DNA from: Aplidium turbinatum
Lineage: Eukaryota; Chordata; Ascidiacea; Aplousobranchia; Polyclinidae
Length of the DNA stretch: 64,000 nt
Direction of reading: 5' to 3'
Assembly: GCA_918807975.1 (NCBI GenBank)
Contig: OU964934.1
Span: forward strand, 16,182,001 to 16,246,000
Positions 10,947-19,700 of this stretch are shown here, piece by piece. The notes under the pieces were generated by a model. The model ran no database searches and was not told where the DNA came from. It saw nothing but the letters and a program-made list of their open reading frames with translations. Within the stretch, counting starts at the first letter, position 1; each line of letters begins with the position of its first letter. A program made the position numbers and the translations under genes.

Positions 10947-11288
10947 TTGATGATGACTGCCCGTTTACAACGACACATCGACACACTCAAACTTCTTTCC
11001 AAAGCGAATCCTAATGTTGCTAAGGGGGTTATAAAGTCAGCAGATAACGAATTGATTAAGTGTGTTTGCGATTGTTGCTACAATGTGTTGAAGGGCAACG
11101 TCCCCATCTCTTCAAAGCAAAAGGAAAATCTGCTTAAATACAAGAAGCCTTTGCGTGAGCTGGCCAAAAAGAAGACCAGTCTTACTAAAAAACGACAGAT
11201 TATTCAACACGGAGGCTTTCTGGGAGCTCTCCTATCCGCCGTTGTTCCTGCGATCGCTGGGTTGATCGGCAGTTTGGTTTCAAAATAA
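10947..11288 (+). CDS. Polinton small basic structural protein
   Basis: A 113-codon frame: a Lys/Arg-rich helical body, a central Cys cluster (CVCDCC), the motif VLKGNVP, then a Gly-hydrophobic tail (GGFLGALL...GLIGSL). This layout, including the NVLKGNVP motif and the GGF tail, is a recurring first gene of the Polinton virion module and resembles the small core or membrane-active proteins of adenoviruses. It heads the gene cluster and is followed four bases later by the next member. The frame looks whole. Confidence 0.7.
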   Translation: MMMTARLQRHIDTLKLLSKANPNVAKGVIKSADNELIKCVCDCCYNVLKGNVPISSKQKENLLKYKKPLRELAKKKTSLTKKRQIIQHGGFLGALLSAVVPAIAGLIGSLVSK

Positions 11289-11292
11289 CAAG

Positions 11293-11843
11293 ATGGAGAG
11301 TGTCAAAAAGATGAGCCTTGTGGAACCACGCCTTCTAGAATCGATGCGAGAAAAGAACATGCAAAAACCTCCTTTGCTGAACGTGATGAGTGAGTTGGAC
11401 TCCAAAATGAATGACATTCTTTCTCGTTCTGATCTCACCACGAGTGAAAAAGTGAAACTCCACGATCAAATCTTGCAGCAGTAGCCTACATTGTCTATCG
11501 TAAAAAATATGTCAACACTCCAACAAAGATTGTTCTTGAACAAAAACGACATTTTACTGAGGATGACATATCGGCGGGAGTTGCAAAAACCTACTTCGGA
11601 AAAAGTCGTGGTCTTGTGGACTTTATCAATAACAATTCTTCTCTGGGTTGGAACAAATCAGGCGAACTCACGATTCATGGACAGGCGATTCCTAACTCTA
11701 ATATAAAACATTTGATTTCGGCTGTCGTTCATAAATCCAAAAACTTTCAACCGACCGGTTTGAAAGAGTTAAAAGAAGAGTTGGGTGAAACTCGCGCTTT
11801 TCCTGGTCTCAAAAAGAAGATAACATGGCGCCAGCACGATTGA
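11293..11843 (+). pseudogene. Fossil of a conserved Polinton structural-module gene
   Basis: The first part carries a VEPRLLE-like start and an LSRSDLTTSEKVKL helix; the later part carries FINNNSSLGWNKSGELTIHG. Both are hallmarks of a conserved Polinton protein of unknown function that normally sits second in this cluster. It is broken, with one or two breaks. Confidence 0.65.
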
Positions 11844-11965
11844 TTTTACTATGACGTCGGGAATCCTGGAAGCTTCGGTGGAAAGGAAAGGCTACGTAGG
11901 GTGATCAAGAAACCTGTAAAATTGTGGCTCGGCTCTCAAGACGCTTACACACTCCATAAACCGAT

Positions 11966-12172
11966 TTGCATACGCTTTCCACGTCGTCGTGTGGTGGTCG
12001 GTGGCATCGCAGAGCAATTTCAAACAGATTTGATCACGACATCTACAAGATAGAAGCGATTCTAGGGAGGAGAAAAAAGAATCGAAAGAAACAGATCCTT
12101 GTAAAGTGGCTCGGTTACCCGGACAAGTTCAATTGCTGGATTGACGAAGCGAGTGTTGTGCGTTATGGCTGA
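11966..12172 (+). pseudogene. Chromodomain, probable tail of a Polinton integrase
   Basis: The frame ends in a chromodomain-type segment (YKIEAILGRR...QILVKWLGYPDKFNCWI), with the aromatic and acidic positions of the fold in place. Polinton integrases carry a chromodomain at the C-terminus, which makes that the likely source. The catalytic core does not precede it here, so only the end of the gene survives. Confidence 0.6.
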
Positions 12173-12183
12173 GTGGAAAATGT

Positions 12184-12396
12184 GTGAAAAAAACGTTCCC
12201 AGAAGTGAAACAGTCTATTTTTTTTCAAATGATTGTCATTTTGATTGTGATATCGTTCAATCTCTACAATCTGAGTTTAGAAGAAGACCCGTACAAACTT
12301 TGGATCGTGTTGCTTTCCAATTGTTTAGGTTTGGTTATGCTCCAACCCAAAATAAATTATCCAAAGAAAAATGTTTTACCTAACCCTGCCGAGTAA
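12184..12396 (+). CDS. Small hydrophobic open frame between chromodomain and penton
   Basis: A 70-codon frame with one strong membrane-type stretch (FFQMIVILIVISFN) and a second hydrophobic segment. It overlaps the start of the penton-type gene. Not recognised. Polintons often carry small membrane proteins of unknown role, but this could be chance. Confidence 0.3.
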   Translation: MKKTFPEVKQSIFFQMIVILIVISFNLYNLSLEEDPYKLWIVLLSNCLGLVMLQPKINYPKKNVLPNPAE

Positions 12397-13113
12397 CAGC
12401 TCCATGAAATTTTTCCCTTCCAACACCTTGACGGATTATATGGTCAGACTACCGAATGAGATCAACTTGGAAGGAGATTGGGAGGTTGGTATCGCCGAAA
12501 TCCAATATCCACACTCCTGGAAGAACATCACCAATTCGGTCAATCATTGGTTGCGCTATGTAGACGGTGTAATTGACACTGTCGTGGCCTTGGATTCTGG
12601 TCACTACCCTAATCCTCAAGCCATCCTTCAATACTTGGAAATGAAATTAAAGCGTACAATTGGAACGCAATTGTCATTACACTTGTATTACAATCCTTAC
12701 ACAAGGCTTATCAATATGCTGGTCAAAAGCGGCGCCCACATCACGATGGGTGAAGGACTTGCTGAATTGTTGGGGTTTCATAGAAAGCGTTTTAAAAGCG
12801 GTGAATATGAAGCAAGACGTCGCGTAGATATACACCAAGGTTTTTATGCCATGTAGCCTACTTGTATTGCGATGTGGTAGAACCCAGGGTGGTTGGCGAC
12901 ACCTTAGCTCCTTTGCTGGCTATAGTTCCTGTGGAAGGAAAAGATGGCGATTATATTTACCGAAGAAGTGAGAAAGTGCATTATCACACCGTTCAACTGA
13001 AAAACTTCGACACGGTACATATATCGCTGCGAGACGATTAGGGCAAGCCAGTTCGATTTGAGACGGGAAAAGTAGTGGTCACGCTTCACTTTCGGAAAAG
13101 ACGTCTTCATCAA
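12371..13113 (+). pseudogene. Polinton minor capsid (penton-type) protein, fossil
   Basis: Begins MFYLTLPSNSSMKFFPSNT and continues into LEGDWEVGIAEIQYPHSW, the signature opening of the Polinton minor capsid (single jelly-roll, penton-like) protein. Later motifs (LAELLGFH and a YCDVVEP-like segment) also fit the family. It lies just before the pVI-like and major capsid genes, as usual. Broken, with about one or two breaks. Confidence 0.8.
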
Positions 13114-13158
13114 CTATAATGCCTCACAAGCCCGTGTTCTGTTGCAACGCAAGAGCCT

Positions 13159-13562
13159 ATGAAAGCTACTACGTCTCCCAGGGTGGTCACGGTACACCAG
13201 GTTTTTTTTTTCCGGCGCCCAATATCAAAACGGTTATGGTTTGGGGAGTATATTTTCCAGCCTCGGAAAAGCGATCTTGCCTTTGATCAAGTCAGGAGCA
13301 AAGACGGTTGGAAAAGAAGTTCTCAGGTCAGGTGCACAATGCACATTTTGCTTCGGATGTGTTATCTGGAAAAAGTGCGAAAGAAGCGGCTTTACAAAGA
13401 GCGAAAAAGGCTGGTGTCAATTTATTGAAACGTGTCGCGGCCCCGGTCCATCGAACCCCACCACGCGAGACCTTTTTCTCATCTCCACCTGTCAAAAAAT
13501 CCAACAGTTTGAAAAAACGTAGACGGAAAGCAGTCGTATCAAAAAACATTTTCGATGGCTAG
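13159..13562 (+). pseudogene. Polinton pVI-like minor virion protein, fossil
   Basis: Carries a GLGSIF-type Gly/hydrophobic start, an amphipathic helix (AKTVGKEVLRSG), ASDVLSGKSAKEAALQRAKK, and a Lys/Arg-rich C-terminus. This is the layout of the Polinton protein compared with adenovirus pVI. It lies directly before the major capsid gene, with a slight overlap. Broken, with a couple of breaks. Confidence 0.7.
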
Positions 13563-14817
13563 CTTGATTCATGAAAAGTCTTGTGAAGGGTTGAAAACCG
13601 AGCTGGATTTGTTTGCTGTTCCACCTACCCAAACCAGTTTGGAAAGTGGACATTATGTGGAACATCGCCCGCAATCTACTCTCACCGACAGCGGCCCTGT
13701 CGAGTTTTTGATTGTCCAGGAAGGTGACTACTACATCGATTTGGCCAACACCTTACTCTACGTTCGCGTTAAAGTGGTCAAAAACGATGGCACAGATTTA
13801 GCCGAAAACGATGCCGTTGCTCCGGTTTGCAATTGGTTGCACAGTCTGTGGTCACAGATCAACTTAAGCCTAAACAACACCCAGATTTCTCAATCGAATC
13901 ACACGTATCCCTACAGAGCTTAGGCTACTTGGAGACTCTCCTCAGTTTCGGAGGACCTGCAAAATCTTCACAGCTCTCTGCAAACTTATGGTACAAGGAC
14001 TCCAAGGATAAGTTTGATACGCTCGCTGTTGCAAATGCAGGCTTCAATCGACGCAAGGCGTTGACGCAAGAAAGTCGATCGGTGGACATGATAGGGAAAT
14101 TGCATCTGGATATGACCTTTCAGAATCGATATTTACTCAACGGAGTCGAGATGAAGCTCAAATTGACTAGAGCCTCCGACGCGTTTTGTCTCATGGGGGC
14201 AGGAAAGGTCAAGCTGCAAGAAGTGGCTTTATTCTGTAGAAAGGTCAAACCCCTTGACCCTGTAAGAATCGCCCACATCAAAGCGCTCCAGTCTGGAACA
14301 GCCAAGTATCCAATCCGCCGTGTAGAAACAAAAGCTTTTATCGTGCCAAGAGGCAATCTCACTGTCACCAAAGAAAATCTCTTTCTCGGTCAGTTACCAA
14401 GAGGGGTGGTGATCGGCATGGTGGACAATGCTTCTTTCAACGGTCTGTCGGCCAGAAATCCGTTTGATTTCAAACACAACTCTGTCAATTTTTTTGGCAT
14501 TGTATCGTGACGGAAAGCAGATTCCTTCCAAACCATATCAACTTGACTTTGAAAATGGAAAATATATACGCAGCTACCTCTTCCTATTTACAGGAGCAAA
14601 TCAATATTACGCGGATGAAGGCAATGATATCTCCAGAGCGGAATATCCAGGCGGATATACCCTGTTTGCATTTGATTTGACACCGGACCTTGGTTCGGGG
14701 GCGAGTCAATTCGAATTAATAAAGCACGGAAACTTGCGATTGGAAATTCACTTTGCGACAGCCTTACAGCAAACTACATCAACGTCATTGTCTATGCAGA
14801 GCACAACAATCTTCTAG
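13555..14817 (+). pseudogene. Polinton major capsid protein, fossil
   Basis: The N-terminal part (ELDLFAVPPTQTSLESG, then VEFLIVQEGDYYIDLANT) and later segments (SVDMIGKLHLDMTFQ, FAFDLTPDLG) are those of the double jelly-roll major capsid protein of Polintons. In databases the family often appears as a protein of the nematode F54H12.2 type. It sits between the pVI-like gene and the protease, the standard order. Broken, with about two breaks. Confidence 0.85.
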
Positions 14818-14857
14818 AAATTGATCGCAACAAAAGTGTCATTTTCGACTATTCGGC

Positions 14858-15316
14858 ATGAACTCGGACCAGATTTCGAGGATTTTATTCAACGACTCTT
14901 GTCTAAAGCGTGTTTTCAAGGGTGTGTACGCGAGAGACATGTTACACCAAGACGTATCTCCCCCTGCTGCCTTTGTCTTCAACACCGACGAAAGCGATCA
15001 ACCGGGTGAACACTGGGTTGCTGTTTATTTGAATGGTAACGAGCAAGGCGAATTTTTCGATTCTTTTCGTATCCGACCCTACCACAGTGAATTTATCGAT
15101 TTCATGCATCTCCACTTGATCGATTGGATCTGGAACCACACCACAATTCAAGGACCTTTGTCGCTTGTCTGTGGTCACTATTGCATGTATTTTCTATTAA
15201 AACACTGTCGCGGTGTATCCATGAAGGCGATTGTCTCAAATTTTCATTCTGATCTCAATGCAAACGATCGTGCTATTGAAGACTTTGTACGCCAGCGTTA
15301 TAGAATAAAAAGTTAA
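14858..15316 (+). CDS. Polinton adenain-like cysteine protease
   Basis: A 152-codon frame of the adenovirus-protease type (ULP1-like fold). The catalytic His is in GEHWVAVYL, the acidic partner in EFFDSFR, and the Gln and Cys of the active site in IQGPLSLVCGHYCMYFL. In adenoviruses and Polintons this enzyme matures capsid proteins. It closes the recognisable cluster and the frame looks whole. Confidence 0.85.
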   Translation: MNSDQISRILFNDSCLKRVFKGVYARDMLHQDVSPPAAFVFNTDESDQPGEHWVAVYLNGNEQGEFFDSFRIRPYHSEFIDFMHLHLIDWIWNHTTIQGPLSLVCGHYCMYFLLKHCRGVSMKAIVSNFHSDLNANDRAIEDFVRQRYRIKS

Positions 15317-15529
15317 TTTGTACATTTGTTTAGTTTTTTGTTTTTTATTATGTATTTGTGTCTATTACACAGTTGTTCCATTTTTACCTCAATTTCATGT
15401 TTGTTTGTTTTTTTCAACATAAAGTTAGAAAAAAAATCTTCCTGCTTCACCTTTCAATGCATTTTTTTTTTTAATTCTACCTTTACACTTAAAATTATAT
15501 TTCTGTTGTTGCCTAATAAAAAAAAAAAA

Positions 15530-16020
15530 ATACAAGTTGTCAATTTTATTTTATCGCAAAGCACAAAAAGCTAAAATGATGCAGGTGAAAAGAAATAAGT
15601 TTCTTTAAGGAAAAAAAATACAAGCTAGCAATTTTATTTTATCGCAAAGCACAAAAAGCTAAAATGATGCAGGTGAAAAGAAATAAGTTTCTTTAAGGAA
15701 AAAAAATACAAGTTAGCAATTTTATTTTATCGCAAAGCACAAAAAGCTAAAATGATGCAGGTGAAAAAAACAAGTTTCTTTAAGGAAAAAAAAAAATACA
15801 AGTGAGCAATTTTATTTTATCGCAAAGCACAAAAAGCTAAAATGATGCAGGTGAAAAGAAACAAGTTTCTTTTTGAAATTTGTTCAATAATAAAGATAAA
15901 AAAAAAAATACAAGTTAGCAATTTTATTTTATCGCAAAGTGCAAAAAGCTAAAATGATGCAGGTGAAAAGAAATAAGTTTCTTCAAGGAAAAAAAACAAG
16001 TTAGCAATTTTATTTTATTA
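15530..16020 (+). repeat. 88-bp tandem array after the Polinton protease
   Basis: The unit (TACAAGTTAGCAATTTTATT, then ATCGCAAAGCACAAAAAGC and ATGATGCAGGTGAAAAG) has ATCGCAAAG at 15553, 15641, 15729, 15819 and 15931, plus a partial last copy. The period is 88-90 bp, once 112 bp because of an extra AT-rich block. The 200 bases before it are T-rich low-complexity sequence with no gene. Confidence 0.9.
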
Positions 16021-16041
16021 TCTAATTAGACTAATGTGCTC

Positions 16042-16366
16042 AGTTCAGTTTGTTTTTATTTCTGACCATCACAACGAAAAAGCAATATAAGTTATGACAA
16101 ACATAGCAGAGGTCTAGAAAAAGGTAGAAGCGGCAAAACGCGGACGTTATAACATGCATGGTACCAAAGCAGGACAATCAATTTAAAATATGGCACAGTC
16201 GCAACACCTCAATAAATTGCAAATCGAGGGACGAAGTGGTCAGGGGACGAATTAGGTTGCACCCAATGGCAGAGCCTGTGTCGGCGTTTGAGTCTTTGTG
16301 AGTACTTGCAAAGTTTGAAAATAAAGATTTCCACAATCAGTCACTGTATTGCATTGGTGGTTGGTT
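16042..16366 (+). repeat. Dispersed repeat, CAGTTCAGTTTG family, copy 1
   Basis: Starts CAGTTCAGTTTGTTTTTATT, followed by TCTGACCATCA and a conserved block of about 150 bp. A second copy lies at about 45703-46107 and a shorter match at 46742-46800. Family unknown. The last ~150 bases before the MITE at 16375 match nothing else here. Confidence 0.6.
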
Positions 16367-16468
16367 AACTACAGCAGGCCCGGATTTAGGGGGGGCAGTT
16401 GCCCCGGGCCCCCCGACTTTTGAAGGGCCCCCCTATGTGGTTAAAATGTGATTTTGTGTTATTTTTTT

Positions 16469-16546
16469 CGAAGTGGCTATTCTTACAACATATTGTAAAA
16501 CTAGCCTCTGAAGCTATTCTTACAAGCACCACTCAAGCAAGACGTT
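16469..16546 (+). repeat. MULE left terminal inverted repeat
   Basis: Pairs with the reverse complement of 26175-26252 over about 75 bases (GTGGCTATTC at the start, GCACCACTCAAGCA at the inner end) with only a few mismatches. Confidence 0.85.
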
Positions 16547-16698
16547 GTTTACTCGAGCAAGACCTTAATGCGCTCAGGCGTTTCATCCGACGACGCTCAT
16601 ACGTAATTTCGCGCGCATGCGTATTGGCTTGTGCTGCACACTTGATCGTAGAGTGAACCGCGGTAGTTGCTGATTTTGCTGATCGAAACTACACGTCA

Positions 16699-16719
16699 AT
16701 GAATCCATCGTCATCATGA
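16699..16719 (+). promoter_or_regulatory. Six-codon uORF overlapping the transposase start codon
   Basis: ATG AAT CCA TCG TCA TCA TGA ends inside the start codon at 16716, so stop and start share the four bases ATGA. Such an overlap can damp initiation or support reinitiation. Whether it is translated is not known; the transcript start is not visible. Confidence 0.4.
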
Positions 16720-19700
16720 TTACGAAGGGAGCATTATATTACAGTTTTGAGACACTTTCTTCGGCTATTAAGCAATGGGAAAAAGAAAACTTTGTCAATG
16801 TTTATGTGAGAAATTCCATAACAATTGAACGCGCAAAACGACGTCTAGCACTTACATCCACAAAAACCTGGAATGAACAGTTGAAGTATCGTACAATACA
16901 GTATGCTTGTGTGCATGGAGGAAGAACACCCAAATCATGTAGTCAAGGAAAAAGACCAAATCAAAGGTAAGTAATGATGGTTTTGTCCTTGGTGCCCATA
17001 GGTTGAGCTACTCATGTAGCCTATATGCATAAGTTTTGCTAATAGATTGAGTTTTGCATAAGTGCAAATTGCCTACATTCCTTATGAATGCTAAGAACTT
17101 AGCAAAATGCATATATTCTGCTGAACCATTCCCGCATGCTGTCTATTGTAATAAGTTTTGCTAATAGATTGAGTTTTGCATAAGTGCAAATTGCCTACAT
17201 TCCTTATGAATGCTTAGAACTTAGCAAAATGCATATATTCTGCTGAACCATTCCCGCATGCTGTCTATTGTAATTTCCATTGAATTGTCATGCCCAGAAT
17301 TATTCCTAAGTTGCATTGAATTACCCATTAGTTTTGTCAATTTACCCATATGTTACGTCGAATTGCTCATCAGCACAATTCGTCGAATTACCCGTAAGTC
17401 TCATGAAATTATCCATAAAGACATGCCTTATGGGTACTTCAACGCAGCTTTTTGGCAATTTGACGTCACTTATGGGTAAATCGACTAGATTTATGAGAAT
17501 GCTCGGCTGAACTTGTGGTAATTCAACGTGACTTTATGGGTAATTCAGGTGGGCTTATAGGTAATTGGATGCAACTTATGGGCAATTTGACATGACTTGC
17601 AGGTAGGCTACTTTAACGTGAGTTATGGCTAATTTAGGTGTACTTATGGGTGATTCAACACGGCCTATGTCACCTCATCTTTGTTGTTTTTCAGTACTTT
17701 TATCAAAGGTTGTCCATTTGGAATCAAAGTAAATGCAACGTCAGATGGAAAAGCGCTATGCATCACTGAGATTAGTAATGTCAATGATCATAATCATGAT
17801 TTCAATGAAGTAAGTGGAAATAACCCTTTGTAGTAGAGTCATAGCCTTTGAGCTATGGTCACACTAGCCCTGTATATGATAAGGAGGCTTTCATCAGAAA
17901 TTATGTGAAGGATAAAAAAGAGCAATAACATTAGGGGGGGGGGGTTAATCGGCTTTTTTTTCAAATTCAATTTTAACCCAGGTTTTAGGATACAACAGTA
18001 CATTCTAAGACCACTAGTAAAAAAAATTGAAATTTCCGTCCAAAACCCCCTTTATCCAAAAAATTACTTTTCGTGTATAATTGCATTTTGATTATGACAC
18101 TTGAAGTTCAAATATTGTTTGCTACTGTACTAAAACACGTTAAGAATGTTGCAAGACAGTTTTTCTGATCTTGACTTCATCGTAAGACACCGTAAAGTGG
18201 TCATTTCACTTTGCGCGCATGACTACGCACATGCTGAATATGACCAGTTTGTGCGAAACTGGTCATATTCAAGCCGCCGATTCACCAAACCTGGTGATCT
18301 TGCCCATCTCTGTGGGTTGGACACCTGTCAAAAGATATGTCATTTTCTTGACTATGTGCATATAAATTATTTTTCAGAATGCATTTAATTTGATGCCTAA
18401 ACAACGAAGATTAAATGAAACAGAAAGCAGTGTGATCGGAGAAATGCTTGCCACCAAAGCAAATAAAAAGTTGGTACAAAAGCACATTGCAGCTTCTACA
18501 GGAAAAACAGTTATTCTTAAAGATCTGCATAATATTGCCGCAAAACAGAGACCTTTGTATGAAAACACCTATGATGAACTTATTAATGAAATGAACAAAG
18601 AAAAAGGTTAGTCGACAGACAAAACTTTTTTGTCTGTTATACAGTACAAGATATGTTCATGCTAAATAGTAGAGATGACTTTCTAATTTCTATGTGCAGT
18701 ATGATAAGTAGAGATAGAATGAGCTCCGGTTCCGGTCAAATTCTGGCTCCGTACTGGAGGTGATGTGACTCCGGCCTAGAGCCGGATGTGTGTGTGCAAG
18801 CTGTGGTCAGGGTCATGACCTTGGAAAAATCTAATTTTTTGCATCATTGTAGTACTGCAGCAATGCAAGAATAGGCTACCAGGTTGCCTGTAACATTGGT
18901 CAACACCGTAGGCGTATTTGCAATCTACAGGTCGCTGCTGCAGATTGAGTGTCACATGATATTGTGAGCATTCTTCTTGAACCATTTCAGATATAATGTC
19001 AATTAAGCAATTCGCGATTGACCTCTTGCCGTAATGGTTTAGACTGCAGATGAATTATTTCGATGACGTGGGTTCAATCTCACCATTGCCAGTTCAATTT
19101 AAAGTGTTGACCGCCTGGTTTACCGGTCAATAGACTCTGTCTACTGCAGCAAACTGCGGATTACCAGTACGCACATCATAGTAGGCTACACAAGAAAAAT
19201 ATCTAATTTTCAGACGTTTTTCTATTCAGAAAACGTTTGTCTAGTATAACCAACACAGAATATTAGCAGTACCCTACAACGTGTGGAAAATTTGCAACAT
19301 TGAGCTATAAAGGGTCAATTGAGAGTATTTTTTGCTTCATTTTCTTCATAAGAATTCATTCTACTTTCCCAAACTCATGCTCCAAAGATTTTTGTTGCAA
19401 CATAAGGCGCTATGGGGATTGTAAGATTGAAAGCGGGATCAAGGAATTCAATCAAAGGTCTTCAATATCTTGAAACAATTCTACTTTGAGTGGATAGAAA
19501 TAGAAAACATTGCTAAATTTGAAATCTACGTAAAAGTTTACTCCTAATGGATCCTTTTAACGGACCCTAAGCATTGCAATGTGGCATCTTTTAGAGAATG
19601 GGGTGAGAGTGGTATACAACCGCTCAGTTGGAACATTGATTATATGATGTAAATATTACCAAAGGCCTAAACATCCTTCCTCTGGCCAATAATTAAAATA

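Larger units (their letters stand above)
10700..15316 (+). mobile_element. Polinton/Maverick fossil, virion module
   Basis: A run of genes typical of the Polinton structural module, all on the + strand: small basic protein, conserved structural-module protein, integrase-type chromodomain, penton-type minor capsid protein, pVI-like protein, double jelly-roll major capsid protein and adenain-like protease. The protein-primed DNA polymerase, the packaging ATPase and the integrase core are not visible. No long terminal inverted repeats can be paired. The element is broken, with roughly half a dozen or more breaks, and is old. Confidence 0.9.

Noticed and set aside
18720-18790. CTCCGG-rich block as a regulatory island
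   Set aside because: Short, degenerate GAGCTCCGG/GCCGGA sequence inside a MULE intron; could be a transposon end but no partner was found.
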